From Paraburkholderia sp. BL10I2N1 (lineage in GTDB: Bacteria > Pseudomonadota > Gammaproteobacteria > Burkholderiales > Burkholderiaceae), in the NCBI RefSeq assembly GCF_004361815.1, contig NZ_SNWA01000001.1, positions 3,844,001 to 3,908,000 of the forward strand: DNA of 64,000 bases, written 5' to 3'. Below, in pieces: positions 53,813 through 63,745 of the stretch. The notes under the pieces are model-generated. The model saw only the letters and a program-made list of their open reading frames with translations, searched no databases and was not told where the DNA came from. Made by a program: the position numbers and the translations under genes. Within the stretch, counting starts at the first letter, position 1. Every line of letters begins with the position of its first letter.

Positions 53813-54547
53813 ATGCCGACCATGGAAACCAAAAACCCTTCGAAAATCCTCGTCGTCGATGACGATCCGCGCCTACGCGACCTGCTGCGCCGCTATCTGG
53901 GCGAACAGGGCTTCAACGTCTATGTGGCCGAAAACGCGCCGTCAATGAACAAGCTGTGGGTCCGCGAGCGATTCGATCTGCTCGTGCTCGATCTCATGCT
54001 GCCCGGTGAGGACGGTCTTTCGATCTGCCGGCGCCTGCGCGGTAGCAACGACCGCACGCCGATCATCATGCTGACGGCGAAGGGTGAGGACGTCGACCGC
54101 ATCGTCGGCCTGGAAATGGGCGCTGACGACTACCTGCCAAAGCCGTTCAATCCACGCGAGCTGGTCGCGCGCATTCACGCGGTGCTGCGTCGGCAGACGC
54201 CGTCCGAGTTGCCTGGTGCGCCGTCGGAAACTACAGAGGTTTTCGAGTTCGGCGAGTTCGCATTGAATCTCGCTACCCGCACGCTGACGAAGGCCGGACA
54301 GGAAATCCCGCTGACCACCGGCGAGTTTTCCGTGCTCAAGGTCTTCGCGCGGCACCCACGCCAGCCGCTCTCGCGTGAAAAGCTGATGGAGCTCGCGCGC
54401 GGCCGCGAATATGAAGTGTTCGACCGCAGCCTCGACGTGCAGATCTCGCGTCTGCGCAAGCTGATCGAACCGGATCCGGGCAGCCCGCGTTTCATCCAGA
54501 CGGTATGGGGCCTCGGTTACGTGTTCATTCCTGACGGCGCAGCCTGA
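53813..54547 (+). CDS. ompR: OmpR-family response regulator (RisA/OmpR type)
   Basis: 244 residues (ATG 53813; METK at 53822 is possible). Receiver: ILVVDDDPRLRDLLRRYL, phospho-acceptor in LLVLDLMLPGEDG, Lys in DDYLPKPFNP. C-terminal winged helix ends with FDRSLDVQISRLRKLIEPDP and IQTVWGLGYVFIPDG. It binds promoter DNA as a dimer. Followed after 46 bases by the cognate kinase; in Burkholderiales this pair corresponds to OmpR/EnvZ (RisA/RisS in Bordetella), acting in osmotic and envelope control. Confidence 0.9.
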   Translation: MPTMETKNPSKILVVDDDPRLRDLLRRYLGEQGFNVYVAENAPSMNKLWVRERFDLLVLDLMLPGEDGLSICRRLRGSNDRTPIIMLTAKGEDVDRIVGLEMGADDYLPKPFNPRELVARIHAVLRRQTPSELPGAPSETTEVFEFGEFALNLATRTLTKAGQEIPLTTGEFSVLKVFARHPRQPLSREKLMELARGREYEVFDRSLDVQISRLRKLIEPDPGSPRFIQTVWGLGYVFIPDGAA

Positions 54548-54593
54548 GGTTGTTTCTGCTGACGTTGTTTCTGTTTCTTGACGAGAAGGGCCC

Positions 54594-55943
54594 ATGCGGA
54601 TCGACCGGCGCCTCCTGACGCTCGCGTTCGGTGGCCTATTCTGGCGCACATTCCTGCTGATCGCGCTTCTGATCGCAGTCAGTCTCGCCGCGTGGTTCCA
54701 GAGCTTCCGGGTGATCGAACGCGAGCCGCGCGCGCAGCGCGTGGCGTTGCAACTCGTCGCCGTCGTGAAGCTCACGCGCACCGCCCTCCTTTATTCCGAT
54801 CCCGACCTGCGGCGCGCGCTGCTGCAGGATCTGGAGAGCAATGAAGGGGTGCGCGTGTACCCGCGCGAGACCACCGACAAATACCGCCTGCAACCCGACG
54901 AATCGCTCAACCGGCTGATCGAGCATGACATCCGCGGGCGCCTCGGCGACGACACGGTGATCGCGCAGAGCGTCAACGATATCCCTGGCGTCTGGATCAG
55001 CTTCAAGATCGACGACGACGATTACTGGGTCGCGCTCGATCGCGATCAGCTCGACAACGTCACCGGTCTGCAGTGGGCCGGCTGGGGCATCTTTGCTCTT
55101 GCGTTGTCGCTGTTCGGCGCGGCGTTCATTACGAGTCTGGTCAACAGGCCGTTTGCGCGGCTCGCGATGGCGGCGCGCAAGGTCGGCTCAGGACAGTCGC
55201 CCGAACCGTTGCCCGAGCGCGGCATGGGCGTGGCCGCCGAGACCAATCGCAGCTTTAACCAGATGGTGACCGACCTCGAGCAGCTCGAAGCCGATCGCGC
55301 GCTGATGCTGGCCGGCATCTCGCACGACCTGCGCACGCCGCTCGCGCGTCTGCGGCTCGAAACCGAAATGAGTCCGTCAGATCAGCCCACCAAGGACGCG
55401 ATGATCGACGACATCGAGCAGATGGACATGATCATCGGCCGCTTCCTCGACTACGCGCGTCCGGTGCAGCGCATGCCGGAACCCGTCGACCTTTCCGTCA
55501 TCGCAGGAGAACTGGCGGCGCGCATGGCGAACGAGGACGGCATGCGCCTCATCACACGGCTCGCGCCGTCGGCAGTCATCGAGGCAGACGAGACGGACAT
55601 GCGCCGTGTCGTCGGCAACCTGATGGAAAACGCGCGCAAGTACGGCCTGAGCGATGACGACGGCATTCCACGCGTCGTGATCGAAACGCGGGTCTCGCAT
55701 TCGCGTGTGGAGCTGACCGTGGTCGACGAAGGCCCCGGAATTCCCGAGGACCAGCTCGCGCTTGTCACACGACCCTTCTATCGTGTGAATACCGCCCGCA
55801 GCCAGGCCAACGGCACCGGCCTCGGGATGGCGATCGTGCAGCGCCTCGTGGGCCGCTATCGGGGTTCCCTGCGGCTGCGCAATCGCACGCCGGGGCCGGG
55901 CCTCGAAGTCACGATCGACTTCCCGCTCGCCAAGGGCATTTGA
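54594..55943 (+). CDS. envZ: EnvZ-family sensor histidine kinase (RisS/EnvZ type)
   Basis: 449 residues. TM1 (about 15-37), a periplasmic loop of about 120 residues, TM2 (about 163-183), HAMP (VNRPFARLAMAARKVGSG), the HisKA motif MLAGISHDLRTPLARLR with phospho-His near 246, N box GNLMENARKYG, and G boxes DEGPGIP and GTGLGMAIVQ. Forms the sensor for the OmpR-type regulator encoded just upstream. Confidence 0.92.
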   Translation: MRIDRRLLTLAFGGLFWRTFLLIALLIAVSLAAWFQSFRVIEREPRAQRVALQLVAVVKLTRTALLYSDPDLRRALLQDLESNEGVRVYPRETTDKYRLQPDESLNRLIEHDIRGRLGDDTVIAQSVNDIPGVWISFKIDDDDYWVALDRDQLDNVTGLQWAGWGIFALALSLFGAAFITSLVNRPFARLAMAARKVGSGQSPEPLPERGMGVAAETNRSFNQMVTDLEQLEADRALMLAGISHDLRTPLARLRLETEMSPSDQPTKDAMIDDIEQMDMIIGRFLDYARPVQRMPEPVDLSVIAGELAARMANEDGMRLITRLAPSAVIEADETDMRRVVGNLMENARKYGLSDDDGIPRVVIETRVSHSRVELTVVDEGPGIPEDQLALVTRPFYRVNTARSQANGTGLGMAIVQRLVGRYRGSLRLRNRTPGPGLEVTIDFPLAKGI

Positions 55944-56030
55944 AGCCGCGGGGCAGATGTCTCACAAGAGCCTCGCCGGTTTTCGCGAGCGCTCTGCTGC
56001 GTTCCTGACCGTGCCCAATCATCGTGCTAA

Positions 56031-56098
56031 CTATCGAAGCGTTGAATAAAAACTATCCAGTATATTAGCCAAAAACTATTGCCTTTATTATTCAATAG
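56031..56098. promoter_or_regulatory. Possible OxyR-type boxes before ahpC
   Basis: CTAT occurs at 56031, 56053 and 56076 (22 and 23 bases apart) and ATAG at 56095, with TTAG at 56065. OxyR sites are four ATAG/CTAT tetranucleotides with 11-base periodicity; the pattern is only partly met. The region is very AT-rich, so chance is possible. Confidence 0.35.
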
Positions 56099-56185
56099 AG
56101 TTAGAGTGAGCCCTTGTGTAACGCATCCGTTACAGCGCAGGTAGCTTGAACAGGTTGTTTTCTCAACTCATACAGGAGTATCCGC

Positions 56186-56734
56186 ATGAAAACCGTGGGC
56201 GATAAACTCGAAGCTTTCACCGTCACCGCTGCAAAGCCGGGCTTCAACAACCATGAAGAAAACGGCCAGTCGGCGTTCGAAGAAATCACCGAACAGTCGT
56301 TCCCGGGCAAGTGGAAAATCATCTATTTCTACCCGAAGGACTTCACGTTCGTGTGCCCGACGGAAATCGTCGAATTCGGCAAGCTGACCAAAGACTTCGA
56401 GGAGCGTGATGCGGTTCTGCTCGGCGGCAGCGTCGACAACGAATTCGTCAAGCTCGCATGGCGTCGTGAGCACAAAGACCTGAACAAGCTGAACCACTTT
56501 TCGTTCGGCGACGTGAAGGGCGAACTGATCGACCAGCTCGGCGTGCGCGACAAGGAAGCTGGCGTTGCACTGCGCGCGACGTTCATCGTCGATCCGGACA
56601 ACACGATCCAGCACGTTTCGGTGAACAACCTGAACGTCGGCCGCAACCCGGAAGAAGTGCTGCGCATTCTCGACGGTCTGCAAACGGACGAACTGTGCCC
56701 GTGCAACCGTGCAGTCGGCGGCGCGACGCTGTAA
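56186..56734 (+). CDS. ahpC: Peroxiredoxin, AhpC type
   Basis: 182 residues. The peroxidatic site is FTFVCPTEIVEFGKL (Cys about 52), and a C-terminal CPCN pair near 172-174 supplies resolving cysteines. FIVDPDNTIQHVSVNNLNVG belongs to the thioredoxin fold. With its AhpD partner downstream it should reduce alkyl hydroperoxides and peroxynitrite. A good AGGAG ribosome site precedes the ATG. The terminator at 56747 may reduce read-through into ahpD. Confidence 0.93.
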   Translation: MKTVGDKLEAFTVTAAKPGFNNHEENGQSAFEEITEQSFPGKWKIIYFYPKDFTFVCPTEIVEFGKLTKDFEERDAVLLGGSVDNEFVKLAWRREHKDLNKLNHFSFGDVKGELIDQLGVRDKEAGVALRATFIVDPDNTIQHVSVNNLNVGRNPEEVLRILDGLQTDELCPCNRAVGGATL

Positions 56735-56746
56735 GCGTTGCAGTCG

Positions 56747-56786
56747 AAAGCCCGCTAAGCTTGAAAGAGCCGGCGGGCTTTTTTAT
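56747..56786 (+). terminator. Rho-independent terminator after ahpC
   Basis: AAAGCCCGC at 56747-56755 pairs with GCGGGCTTT at 56773-56781 and is followed by further T residues. It lies before ahpD, so ahpD expression may depend on partial read-through or on its own promoter. Confidence 0.8.
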
Positions 56787-56809
56787 CGGCAACTTGATAG
56801 GAGATATCA

Positions 56810-57334
56810 ATGGAATTCTTGTCTACGATTAAAGAACTCATTCCCGACTACGCTAAAGACATTCGCTTGAACCTGGACGGCACGATCGCACGTTCGTCGC
56901 TCGAAGGCACCGATGCGGTCGGCGTGGCGCTGGCCGCCGCCTTTGCCGCGAAGAGCCCGCTGATTGTCGATGCGATCCGCAAGTCGGGCGTGCTGTCGCC
57001 GGAAGAAACCCATGGCGCGCTGACCGCGGCCGCCCTGATGGGCATGAACAACGTCTGGTATCCGTATCTCGAGATGGCCGACAACGCGGATCTGAAGACG
57101 CAGCCGGCAGGTTTGCGGATGAACGCGTACGCGTCGCACGGCGGCGTCGACAAGCGCCGCTTCGAAATGTATGCGCTCGCGGCATCGATCATCGGCAAGT
57201 GCCACTTCTGCGTGAAGTCGCACGCCGATACGCTGGTCGCTGAAGGCATGAGTTCGACCCAATTGCGCGACGTTGGCCGCATTGCGGCCGTGGTCAACGC
57301 GGCGGCGCTGGTGATTTCGGCCGAAGGCAAGTAA
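56810..57334 (+). CDS. ahpD: Alkylhydroperoxidase AhpD
   Basis: 174 residues, all-helical carboxymuconolactone-decarboxylase fold. The active site GKCHFCVKSHADTL has the CxxC pair with upstream Glu and downstream His needed for proton relay. It reduces AhpC in the manner of the mycobacterial AhpC-AhpD system. Located 76 bases after ahpC with its own GGAG ribosome site. Confidence 0.92.
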   Translation: MEFLSTIKELIPDYAKDIRLNLDGTIARSSLEGTDAVGVALAAAFAAKSPLIVDAIRKSGVLSPEETHGALTAAALMGMNNVWYPYLEMADNADLKTQPAGLRMNAYASHGGVDKRRFEMYALAASIIGKCHFCVKSHADTLVAEGMSSTQLRDVGRIAAVVNAAALVISAEGK

Positions 57335-57382
57335 ACCGTTTCGAAGGCCGACGCGTGGCGGTCTGCAAAAACACCGCGCAAA

Positions 57383-57415
57383 AAAACGCCACGCGATCCT
57401 TCTGCGTGGCGTTTT
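57383..57415. terminator. Strong bidirectional terminator between ahpD and ispF
   Basis: A perfect 12-bp stem AAAACGCCACGC (57383-57394) and GCGTGGCGTTTT (57404-57415), with a nine-base loop. A and T ends on both strands suit the convergent genes. Confidence 0.85.
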
Positions 57416-57466
57416 AATCTTCTCGCACTCACAACCGCTGGCCCGCAGCAGTCAGCACGTTAGCCA

Positions 57467-57946
57467 TCAGGCACGGGTGAGCAGCACGGCTGCCTGCGCC
57501 TCGATGCCCTCGCCTCGCCCCAGATACCCGAGCTTTTCGTTGGTCTTCGCCTTCACGTTCACCCGATCCAGCGGCAACCTCAGGTCTTCGGCGATATTCG
57601 CGCGCATCGCGTCGATGTGGGGCGCGAGCTTCGGCGCCTGGGCAATCACGGTGCTATCGACGTTGCCGATCACAAAGCCGGCCTCGGCAACCCGCTTCGC
57701 GCATTCGCGCAGCAGCACGCGGGAATTCGCGCCGGCAAACTGCTTGTCCGTGTCGGGGAAGTGACGCCCGATATCGCCCATCGCCGCCGCGCCGAACAGA
57801 GCGTCCGTGATCGCATGCAGCAGCACATCCGCATCCGAATGGCCAAGCAGCCCGCGGTCATAAGGCACCGTCACGCCGCCGATGATCAATGGCCGTCCCG
57901 GTACCAGCGCATGCACGTCGTAACCCTGCCCGATCCTGAAATCCAT
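57467..57946 (-). CDS. ispF: 2-C-methyl-D-erythritol 2,4-cyclodiphosphate synthase
   Basis: 159 residues ([20 protein letters not shown]; a preceding ATG at 57949 is also possible). Metal ligands are in GYDVHAL (Asp, His) and the His in [17 protein letters not shown]; the C terminus has [19 protein letters not shown]. It catalyses the fifth step of the MEP isoprenoid pathway. IspD lies 78 bases upstream on the same strand. Confidence 0.95.
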   Translation of the reverse strand: MDFRIGQGYDVHALVPGRPLIIGGVTVPYDRGLLGHSDADVLLHAITDALFGAAAMGDIGRHFPDTDKQFAGANSRVLLRECAKRVAEAGFVIGNVDSTVIAQAPKLAPHIDAMRANIAEDLRLPLDRVNVKAKTNEKLGYLGRGEGIEAQAAVLLTRA

Positions 57947-58027
57947 CATCTAATGTCCGCTAATGTGGGTTGAAACTGGTTTGAGGCGCGCTCGTTATTC
58001 CGTTCGTTGATCTCTTGCGAGGCTCAC

Positions 58028-58738
58028 TCACGAAGTCGCTGGCCGGCTGAGAATCGCATCGGCCAGATCGAAGTCCTCCGGATACGTCACCTTGAAGTTG
58101 CGCAGGCTGCCCTGCACGAGCCGCGGCGCGTGACCGAGCCACTCGATTGCGCTGGCTTCGTCGGTCAGATCGTGGCCGTCCGCCTGCGCGCGCAGGATCG
58201 CCTCACGCAGCATGCCGATGCGGAACATCTGCGGCGTCTGCGCCTGCCACAGGCCATCGCGGGCTTCGGTGCGGGCAATGCGGCCGCCACTCTCCGGCGC
58301 AATACGCTTGAGCGTATCCGCAACCGGCAACGCGATGATGCCGCCCACCGGATCGTCTTTCAGCGCGCCGATCAGCGAGCGGATCAATGCCGGCGTGATG
58401 CCCGGGCGCGCCGCGTCGTGGACCAGCACCCAGTCGTCATCACGTGCGCCGAATTCGGCCAGCGCGTGCAGACCGTTCAGCACCGAAGCCTGGCGAGACA
58501 CCCCGCCGCACCGGCGCACCGCGAAACGCAGGCCGGCGAAGCGGCGGGCATCGAAATGCTGGTCGTCGGGGGCGATCACCACGAGCGTCTGGGCGAATTC
58601 GCTGCAGGCGTCGAAGGCGGCAAGCGTGTAGTGAAGGAGGTCGCGGCCGGCGACAGTGCGATACTGCTTGGGCATCACGGCGCCGGAACGGCTGCCGGTG
58701 CCAGCACACGGGATCAGGGCAAAAAGACGGGAAGTCAC
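58028..58738 (-). CDS. ispD: 2-C-methyl-D-erythritol 4-phosphate cytidylyltransferase
   Basis: 236 residues from GTG 58738 ([20 protein letters not shown]); a TTG at 58762 is the alternative. The nucleotidyltransferase signature CAGTGSRSG and MPKQY Lys are present, with [17 protein letters not shown] and the Thr/Lys region [13 protein letters not shown] near the C terminus. Third step of the MEP pathway; operon with ispF. Confidence 0.94.
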   Translation of the reverse strand: MTSRLFALIPCAGTGSRSGAVMPKQYRTVAGRDLLHYTLAAFDACSEFAQTLVVIAPDDQHFDARRFAGLRFAVRRCGGVSRQASVLNGLHALAEFGARDDDWVLVHDAARPGITPALIRSLIGALKDDPVGGIIALPVADTLKRIAPESGGRIARTEARDGLWQAQTPQMFRIGMLREAILRAQADGHDLTDEASAIEWLGHAPRLVQGSLRNFKVTYPEDFDLADAILSRPATS

Positions 58739-58856
58739 AGGGGCGGACGCCGCGAAAGTCAAAGTGAAGGACGGATTTTATAATAGGTCCTTCGCGTCCA
58801 CGTCGGGACACGCGTAAACTTGCCGCTCACGCGCCCCTACGGCTGCCTCTCTCTTT

Positions 58857-61800
58857 ATGCCAGATATCGCCGCTTCAACGCAGTCCACTCCGCCCGTCGC
58901 GCTCGTCAAGGCCGGCCAGCGTTTCGCCTTCGACGGCACGCATGGCTCGTCCGATGCGCTCCTGATCGCCCGCTACCATCTTGCCTACCGTGAGCAGGTG
59001 CCGCTGCTGGCGGTTGTCTGCGAAAGCGCGGTGGACGCACAGCGGCTGTCGCAGGAGATCGCGTTCTTCGCGCCTGCTGCGCGCGTGCGTCTCTTGCCCG
59101 ATTGGGAGACGCTGCCGTACGACACGTTCTCGCCGCACCAGGATCTGGTGTCCGAGCGCCTCGCGACGCTGCACGATCTCGGCGAGGGCCGCTGCGACAT
59201 CCTGCTCGTGCCGGCTACCACGGCGCTGTACCGGATGCCACCGGCGTCCTTCCTGGCTGCCTATACGTTTTCGTTCACCCAGGGCGAACGGCTCGACGAA
59301 GCCAGGCTGAAGTCGCAGTTGACGCTGGCGGGCTACGAGCACGTGAGCCAGGTCGTGCGGCCGGGCGAATACTGCGTGCGCGGCTCGCTGATCGACCTGT
59401 TTCCGATGGGCTCGACGCTGCCCTACCGCATCGACCTCTTCGACGATCAGGTCGACTCGATCCGCGCCTTCGATCCCGACACGCAGCGCAGCCTCTACCC
59501 GGTGCGCGACGTGCGTCTTCTGCCCGGCCGCGAGTTCCCGTTCGACGAAGCCGCGCGCACCGCCTTTCGCAGCCGCTGGCGCGAGGTGTTCGAAGGCGAT
59601 CCGAGCCGCGCATCGATTTACAGGGACATCGGCAACGGCGTGCCGTCGGCGGGGATCGAATACTACCTGCCGCTTTTCTTCGACGACACGGCGACGCTTT
59701 TCCACTATCTGCCCGAGCGTTCGCAACTGGCGTTCGTCGGCGATCTGGACGCCGCGATCAAGCGCTTCACCAACGACACGAAGCAGCGCCACAGCTTTCT
59801 GTCGCACGACCGCGACCGGCCGATTCTCGAGCCGCAGCGCCTCTTCCTGTCGGATGAAGACTTTTTCACGCTCGCCAAGCCGTTCGCGCGCCTCGTGCTG
59901 CCGGCGGATTCCGGCGGCTGGGCGACCTCGCTGCCGGATCTCGCCATCGACCGCCACGCGGAAGACCCGATCGCTGCATTGCGCGCGTATCTGGAAAAAA
60001 CGCCGAATCGCGTGCTGTTTGCCACCGAATCGGCCGGCCGGCGCGAAACGATCGCGCAGTTGCTGGTGGACAACCATCTGCGGTCCGCAACCACAGACAG
60101 CTATCACGACTGGCTGCTCTCCGATGAGCGCTTCGCGCTCGGTGTCGCGCCATTGTCGAACGGCTTCGCGATACCGGGCGAACAGATCGCGATCGTCACC
60201 GAAACCGAACTCTACGGCCCGCTTGCCCGCCGCGCCGGCAGACGCCGGCAGGAACAGGCGAGCAACGTCGATTCGATGGTGCGCGACCTGTCCGAGCTCA
60301 AGCTCGGCGATCCGGTGGTGCATTCGCAGCACGGCATCGGCCGCTATATGGGCCTCGTGACGATGGACCTCGGCGAAGGCGAGACCGAATTCCTGCACCT
60401 CGAATACGCCAGCGAGAGCAAGCTGTACGTGCCGGTCGCGCAACTGCACGTGATCTCGCGCTACAGCGGCGCCGATCCGGAAAGCGCGCCGCTGCACTCG
60501 CTCGGCTCCGGCCAGTGGGAAAAAGCCAAGCGCCGTGCCGCGCAGCAGATCCGCGATACCGCCGCCGAGCTGCTGAACCTCTACGCGCGCCGCGCCGCGC
60601 GCGAAGGTCACGCGTTCGCGCTCGAACCGCGCGACTACGTGAAATTCGCCGAGAGCTTCGGCTTCGAGGAAACGCCGGACCAGGCCGCGGCCATCGCCGC
60701 GGTGATCGGCGACATGACGAGCGGCAAGCCGATGGACCGGCTGGTCTGTGGCGATGTCGGCTTCGGCAAGACCGAAGTCGCGTTGCGCGCCGCGTTCATT
60801 GCGGTGATGGGCGGCAAGCAGGTCGCGCTACTGTCGCCAACCACACTGCTCGCCGAGCAGCACACACAGACCTTCACCGACCGCTTCTCCGACTGGCCCG
60901 TGCGCATTGCAGAACTGTCGCGCTTCAAGACGACCAAAGAGGTCAACGCCGCGATCCAGCAGATCAACGACGGCTCCGTCGATATCGTCATCGGCACGCA
61001 CAAGCTGCTGTCATCGGATGTGCAGTTCAAGCGGCTCGGCCTCGTGATCATCGATGAGGAACACCGCTTTGGCGTACGGCAGAAGGAAGCGTTGAAGGCA
61101 CTGCGCGCCGAAGTGGACGTCCTCACGCTCACGGCCACGCCGATTCCGCGCACGCTCGGCATGGCGCTCGAAGGCCTGCGCGATTTCTCGGTAATCGCGA
61201 CCGCGCCGCAGAAGCGGCTTGCGATCAAGACCTTCGTGCGACGCGAGGAAGACAGCGTGATCCGCGAAGCCATGCTGCGCGAGCTGAAGCGCGGCGGCCA
61301 GGTGTACTTCCTGCACAACGAAGTCGAGACGATCGATAATCGTCGCGCGATGCTCGAAGCGCTGGTGCCGGAGGCGCGTATCTCCGTCGCTCACGGACAG
61401 ATGCACGAGCGCGAACTCGAACGCGTGATGCGCGATTTCGTCGCCCAGCGCGCCAATGTCCTGCTGTGCACGACGATCATCGAGACCGGCATCGACGTGC
61501 CGAGCGCCAACACGATCCTGATCCATCGTTCGGACAAGTTCGGTCTTGCGCAGCTGCACCAGTTGCGCGGCCGCGTCGGGCGTTCGCATCACCAGGCGTA
61601 CTCGTATCTGCTCGTGCACGATCCGCAGGGACTCACGAAGCAGGCACAACGCCGCCTCGAAGCCATCCAGCAGATGGAAGAACTCGGCGCAGGCTTTTAT
61701 CTGGCGATGCACGACCTCGAGATTCGCGGCACGGGCGAAGTGCTCGGCGACAAGCAGTCGGGTGAGATTCATGAGATCGGCTTCCAGCTGTACACCGACA

Positions 61801-62330
61801 TGCTCAACGATGCAGTGAAGGCGCTGAAGGAAGGCAAGGAACCGGACCTCAACGCGCCGCTTGCCGCAACGACGGAGATCAATCTGCACGCACCCGCCAT
61901 CCTGCCCGCCGACTACTGCGGCGACGTCCAGGAGCGGCTGTCGCTCTACAAGCGACTCGCCAACTGCGAGCACGACGATTTGATCGACGGGATTCAGGAA
62001 GAACTGATCGACCGCTTCGGCAAGCTGCCGCCGCAGGCGCATGCGCTGATCGAAACCCACCGTCTGCGGCTGGCCGCAAAACCGCTCGGCATTTCGAAGA
62101 TCGATGCGGGCGAAGCGGTCATCGGGTTGCAATTCATCCCGAATCCACCCGTCGATGCGATGCGTATCATCGAGATGGTGCAGAAGCACAAGCACATCAA
62201 GCTCGCGGGCCAGGACAAGCTGCGCATCGAAACGCGTACGCCCGATCTCGCGGTGCGCGTCTCGACCGTGAAAGAAACGTTGCGGGCGCTTGGCGCGCCG
62301 TCTCGCGGCACCGCTGCCGCCGCTCGCTGA
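58857..62330 (+). CDS. mfd: Transcription-repair coupling factor
   Basis: 1157 residues. The UvrB-like N-terminal module (about 20-340), the RNA-polymerase-interacting CarD-like domain (LKLGDPVVHSQHGIGRYMGL, about 480-540), then superfamily 2 helicase motifs: Walker A DVGFGKTEVALRAA (about 637), DEEH box IIDEEHRFGVRQKE, motif III TLTATPIPRTLGMAL, and motifs V-VI TTIIETGIDVPSANT and QLRGRVGRSHHQAY. The C-terminal TRCF domain ends the protein. It displaces stalled RNA polymerase and recruits UvrA. Divergent from ispD. Confidence 0.97.
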   Translation: MPDIAASTQSTPPVALVKAGQRFAFDGTHGSSDALLIARYHLAYREQVPLLAVVCESAVDAQRLSQEIAFFAPAARVRLLPDWETLPYDTFSPHQDLVSERLATLHDLGEGRCDILLVPATTALYRMPPASFLAAYTFSFTQGERLDEARLKSQLTLAGYEHVSQVVRPGEYCVRGSLIDLFPMGSTLPYRIDLFDDQVDSIRAFDPDTQRSLYPVRDVRLLPGREFPFDEAARTAFRSRWREVFEGDPSRASIYRDIGNGVPSAGIEYYLPLFFDDTATLFHYLPERSQLAFVGDLDAAIKRFTNDTKQRHSFLSHDRDRPILEPQRLFLSDEDFFTLAKPFARLVLPADSGGWATSLPDLAIDRHAEDPIAALRAYLEKTPNRVLFATESAGRRETIAQLLVDNHLRSATTDSYHDWLLSDERFALGVAPLSNGFAIPGEQIAIVTETELYGPLARRAGRRRQEQASNVDSMVRDLSELKLGDPVVHSQHGIGRYMGLVTMDLGEGETEFLHLEYASESKLYVPVAQLHVISRYSGADPESAPLHSLGSGQWEKAKRRAAQQIRDTAAELLNLYARRAAREGHAFALEPRDYVKFAESFGFEETPDQAAAIAAVIGDMTSGKPMDRLVCGDVGFGKTEVALRAAFIAVMGGKQVALLSPTTLLAEQHTQTFTDRFSDWPVRIAELSRFKTTKEVNAAIQQINDGSVDIVIGTHKLLSSDVQFKRLGLVIIDEEHRFGVRQKEALKALRAEVDVLTLTATPIPRTLGMALEGLRDFSVIATAPQKRLAIKTFVRREEDSVIREAMLRELKRGGQVYFLHNEVETIDNRRAMLEALVPEARISVAHGQMHERELERVMRDFVAQRANVLLCTTIIETGIDVPSANTILIHRSDKFGLAQLHQLRGRVGRSHHQAYSYLLVHDPQGLTKQAQRRLEAIQQMEELGAGFYLAMHDLEIRGTGEVLGDKQSGEIHEIGFQLYTDMLNDAVKALKEGKEPDLNAPLAATTEINLHAPAILPADYCGDVQERLSLYKRLANCEHDDLIDGIQEELIDRFGKLPPQAHALIETHRLRLAAKPLGISKIDAGEAVIGLQFIPNPPVDAMRIIEMVQKHKHIKLAGQDKLRIETRTPDLAVRVSTVKETLRALGAPSRGTAAAAR

Positions 62331-62446
62331 ACGTCGATGTTGCGGTGCGCCATGGGCGCGCCGCAACATGCGTTTTCTGCCGGATGCTTTGGCCGGGACT
62401 ATGTTTTTTGGGTATGATCAAAAAATAACCAAGCTGGAGTCCTGCC

Positions 62447-63700
62447 ATGTCACACGCCGCTGAAGCAGCGCGATCCGCAGCACCGTCGTCCTCTTCCCCG
62501 TCTTCTGCTTCCGCCTCTTCTGCCTCTCCCGCGTCGCTTCCCTGGGTCACACGGCTCGTGTCGATCGACACCGTCAGCCGCAATCCGAATCTCGGTCTGA
62601 TCGAAATCGTGCGCGACGAACTGCGCGCCAAGGGTATCGAGGCGACGCTCACGCACGACGCAAGCGGCAAATGGGCCAATCTGTTCGCCACCGTGCCCGC
62701 GCATGACGGCGAAACGAACGGCGGCATCGTGCTGTCGGGGCATACGGATGTGGTGCCCGTCGATGGCCAGCAATGGGACAGCGACCCTTTCAAGCCGGAG
62801 ATCCGTGAAGACAGGTTGTTCGGCCGAGGCACCTGCGACATGAAGGGTTTTATCGGCGCCGCGCTCACGCTGCTGCCGCAGATGCAGAACACGAAGCTGG
62901 CAAAGCCGATTCACTTTGCCCTTTCGTTCGACGAAGAAGTGGGTTGCGTCGGCGCGCCGCTCCTCATCGCCGACCTGATGAAACGCGGCGTGAAGCCGGA
63001 CGGCTGCATCGTCGGCGAACCGACCAGCATGCGCCCGATCATCGCGCACAAGGGCATCAACGCATATCAATGCTGCGTGCGCGGCCAGGCCGCGCATTCG
63101 TCGCTGACGCCCAAGGGGCTCAACGCGATCGAATACGCCGCGCGCCTCATCTGCTACATCCGCGACATGGCCGATCAGTTCCGCGAGCAAGGTCCGTTCG
63201 ACGAACTCTACGACGTGCCTTTCACGACGGCGCAGACCAGCACGATCCAGGGCGGCAACGCCATCAACACCGTACCCGCCGATTGCAGATTCGAGTTCGA
63301 ATTCCGCAATCTACCGACGCTCGATCCCGAGCCGATCTTCGCGCGTATCGACAAATACGCGAAGGAGACGCTGCTGCCGAAAATGCTGCGCGAGCATCCA
63401 TCCGCCGCGATCGAGATCACGAAGATCGCCGCGGCACCCGGGCTCGACTCGTCGGAACAGGCGGCGATCACGCAACTGGTACGCGCGCTGACCGCCGATC
63501 AGGACAGGCGCAAGGTCGCATACGGCACCGAAGCCGGGCTGTTTTCGCTCGCCGGCATTCCGAGCATCGTGTGCGGGCCGGGCGACATCCAGCAGGCGCA
63601 CAAGGCGAACGAATTCGTCGCGCTCGATCAACTGGATGCATGCGAACGCTTTCTCAGCAAGTTGATCCACAGCATGTCCGTGGATGCGCATACACACTGA
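62447..63700 (+). CDS. argE: Acetylornithine deacetylase
   Basis: 417 residues. An unusual Ser/Ala/Pro-rich N terminus of about 27 residues precedes the M20 core: LSGHTDVVPVDGQQWDSDPF, GRGTCDMKGFIGAAL, LSFDEEVGCVGAPLL and IVGEPTSMRP. The dimerisation domain follows at VRGQAAHSSLTPKGLNAIEY. It removes acetyl from N2-acetylornithine in arginine synthesis. The N-terminal low-complexity stretch may be disordered. Confidence 0.92.
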   Translation: MSHAAEAARSAAPSSSSPSSASASSASPASLPWVTRLVSIDTVSRNPNLGLIEIVRDELRAKGIEATLTHDASGKWANLFATVPAHDGETNGGIVLSGHTDVVPVDGQQWDSDPFKPEIREDRLFGRGTCDMKGFIGAALTLLPQMQNTKLAKPIHFALSFDEEVGCVGAPLLIADLMKRGVKPDGCIVGEPTSMRPIIAHKGINAYQCCVRGQAAHSSLTPKGLNAIEYAARLICYIRDMADQFREQGPFDELYDVPFTTAQTSTIQGGNAINTVPADCRFEFEFRNLPTLDPEPIFARIDKYAKETLLPKMLREHPSAAIEITKIAAAPGLDSSEQAAITQLVRALTADQDRRKVAYGTEAGLFSLAGIPSIVCGPGDIQQAHKANEFVALDQLDACERFLSKLIHSMSVDAHTH

Positions 63701-63745
63701 AGCTCGCACACCCACCCATCACGATCGTTCGAAGACAGGCACGCC

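Noticed and set aside
58875..60611. A 578-residue open frame antisense to mfd
   Set aside because: It is the mirror of a well-supported GC-rich gene, has Arg/Gln/Ala-biased composition and no domain.
61011..62369. A 452-residue open frame antisense to the end of mfd
   Set aside because: Explained by codon bias of mfd on the other strand; no motif seen.
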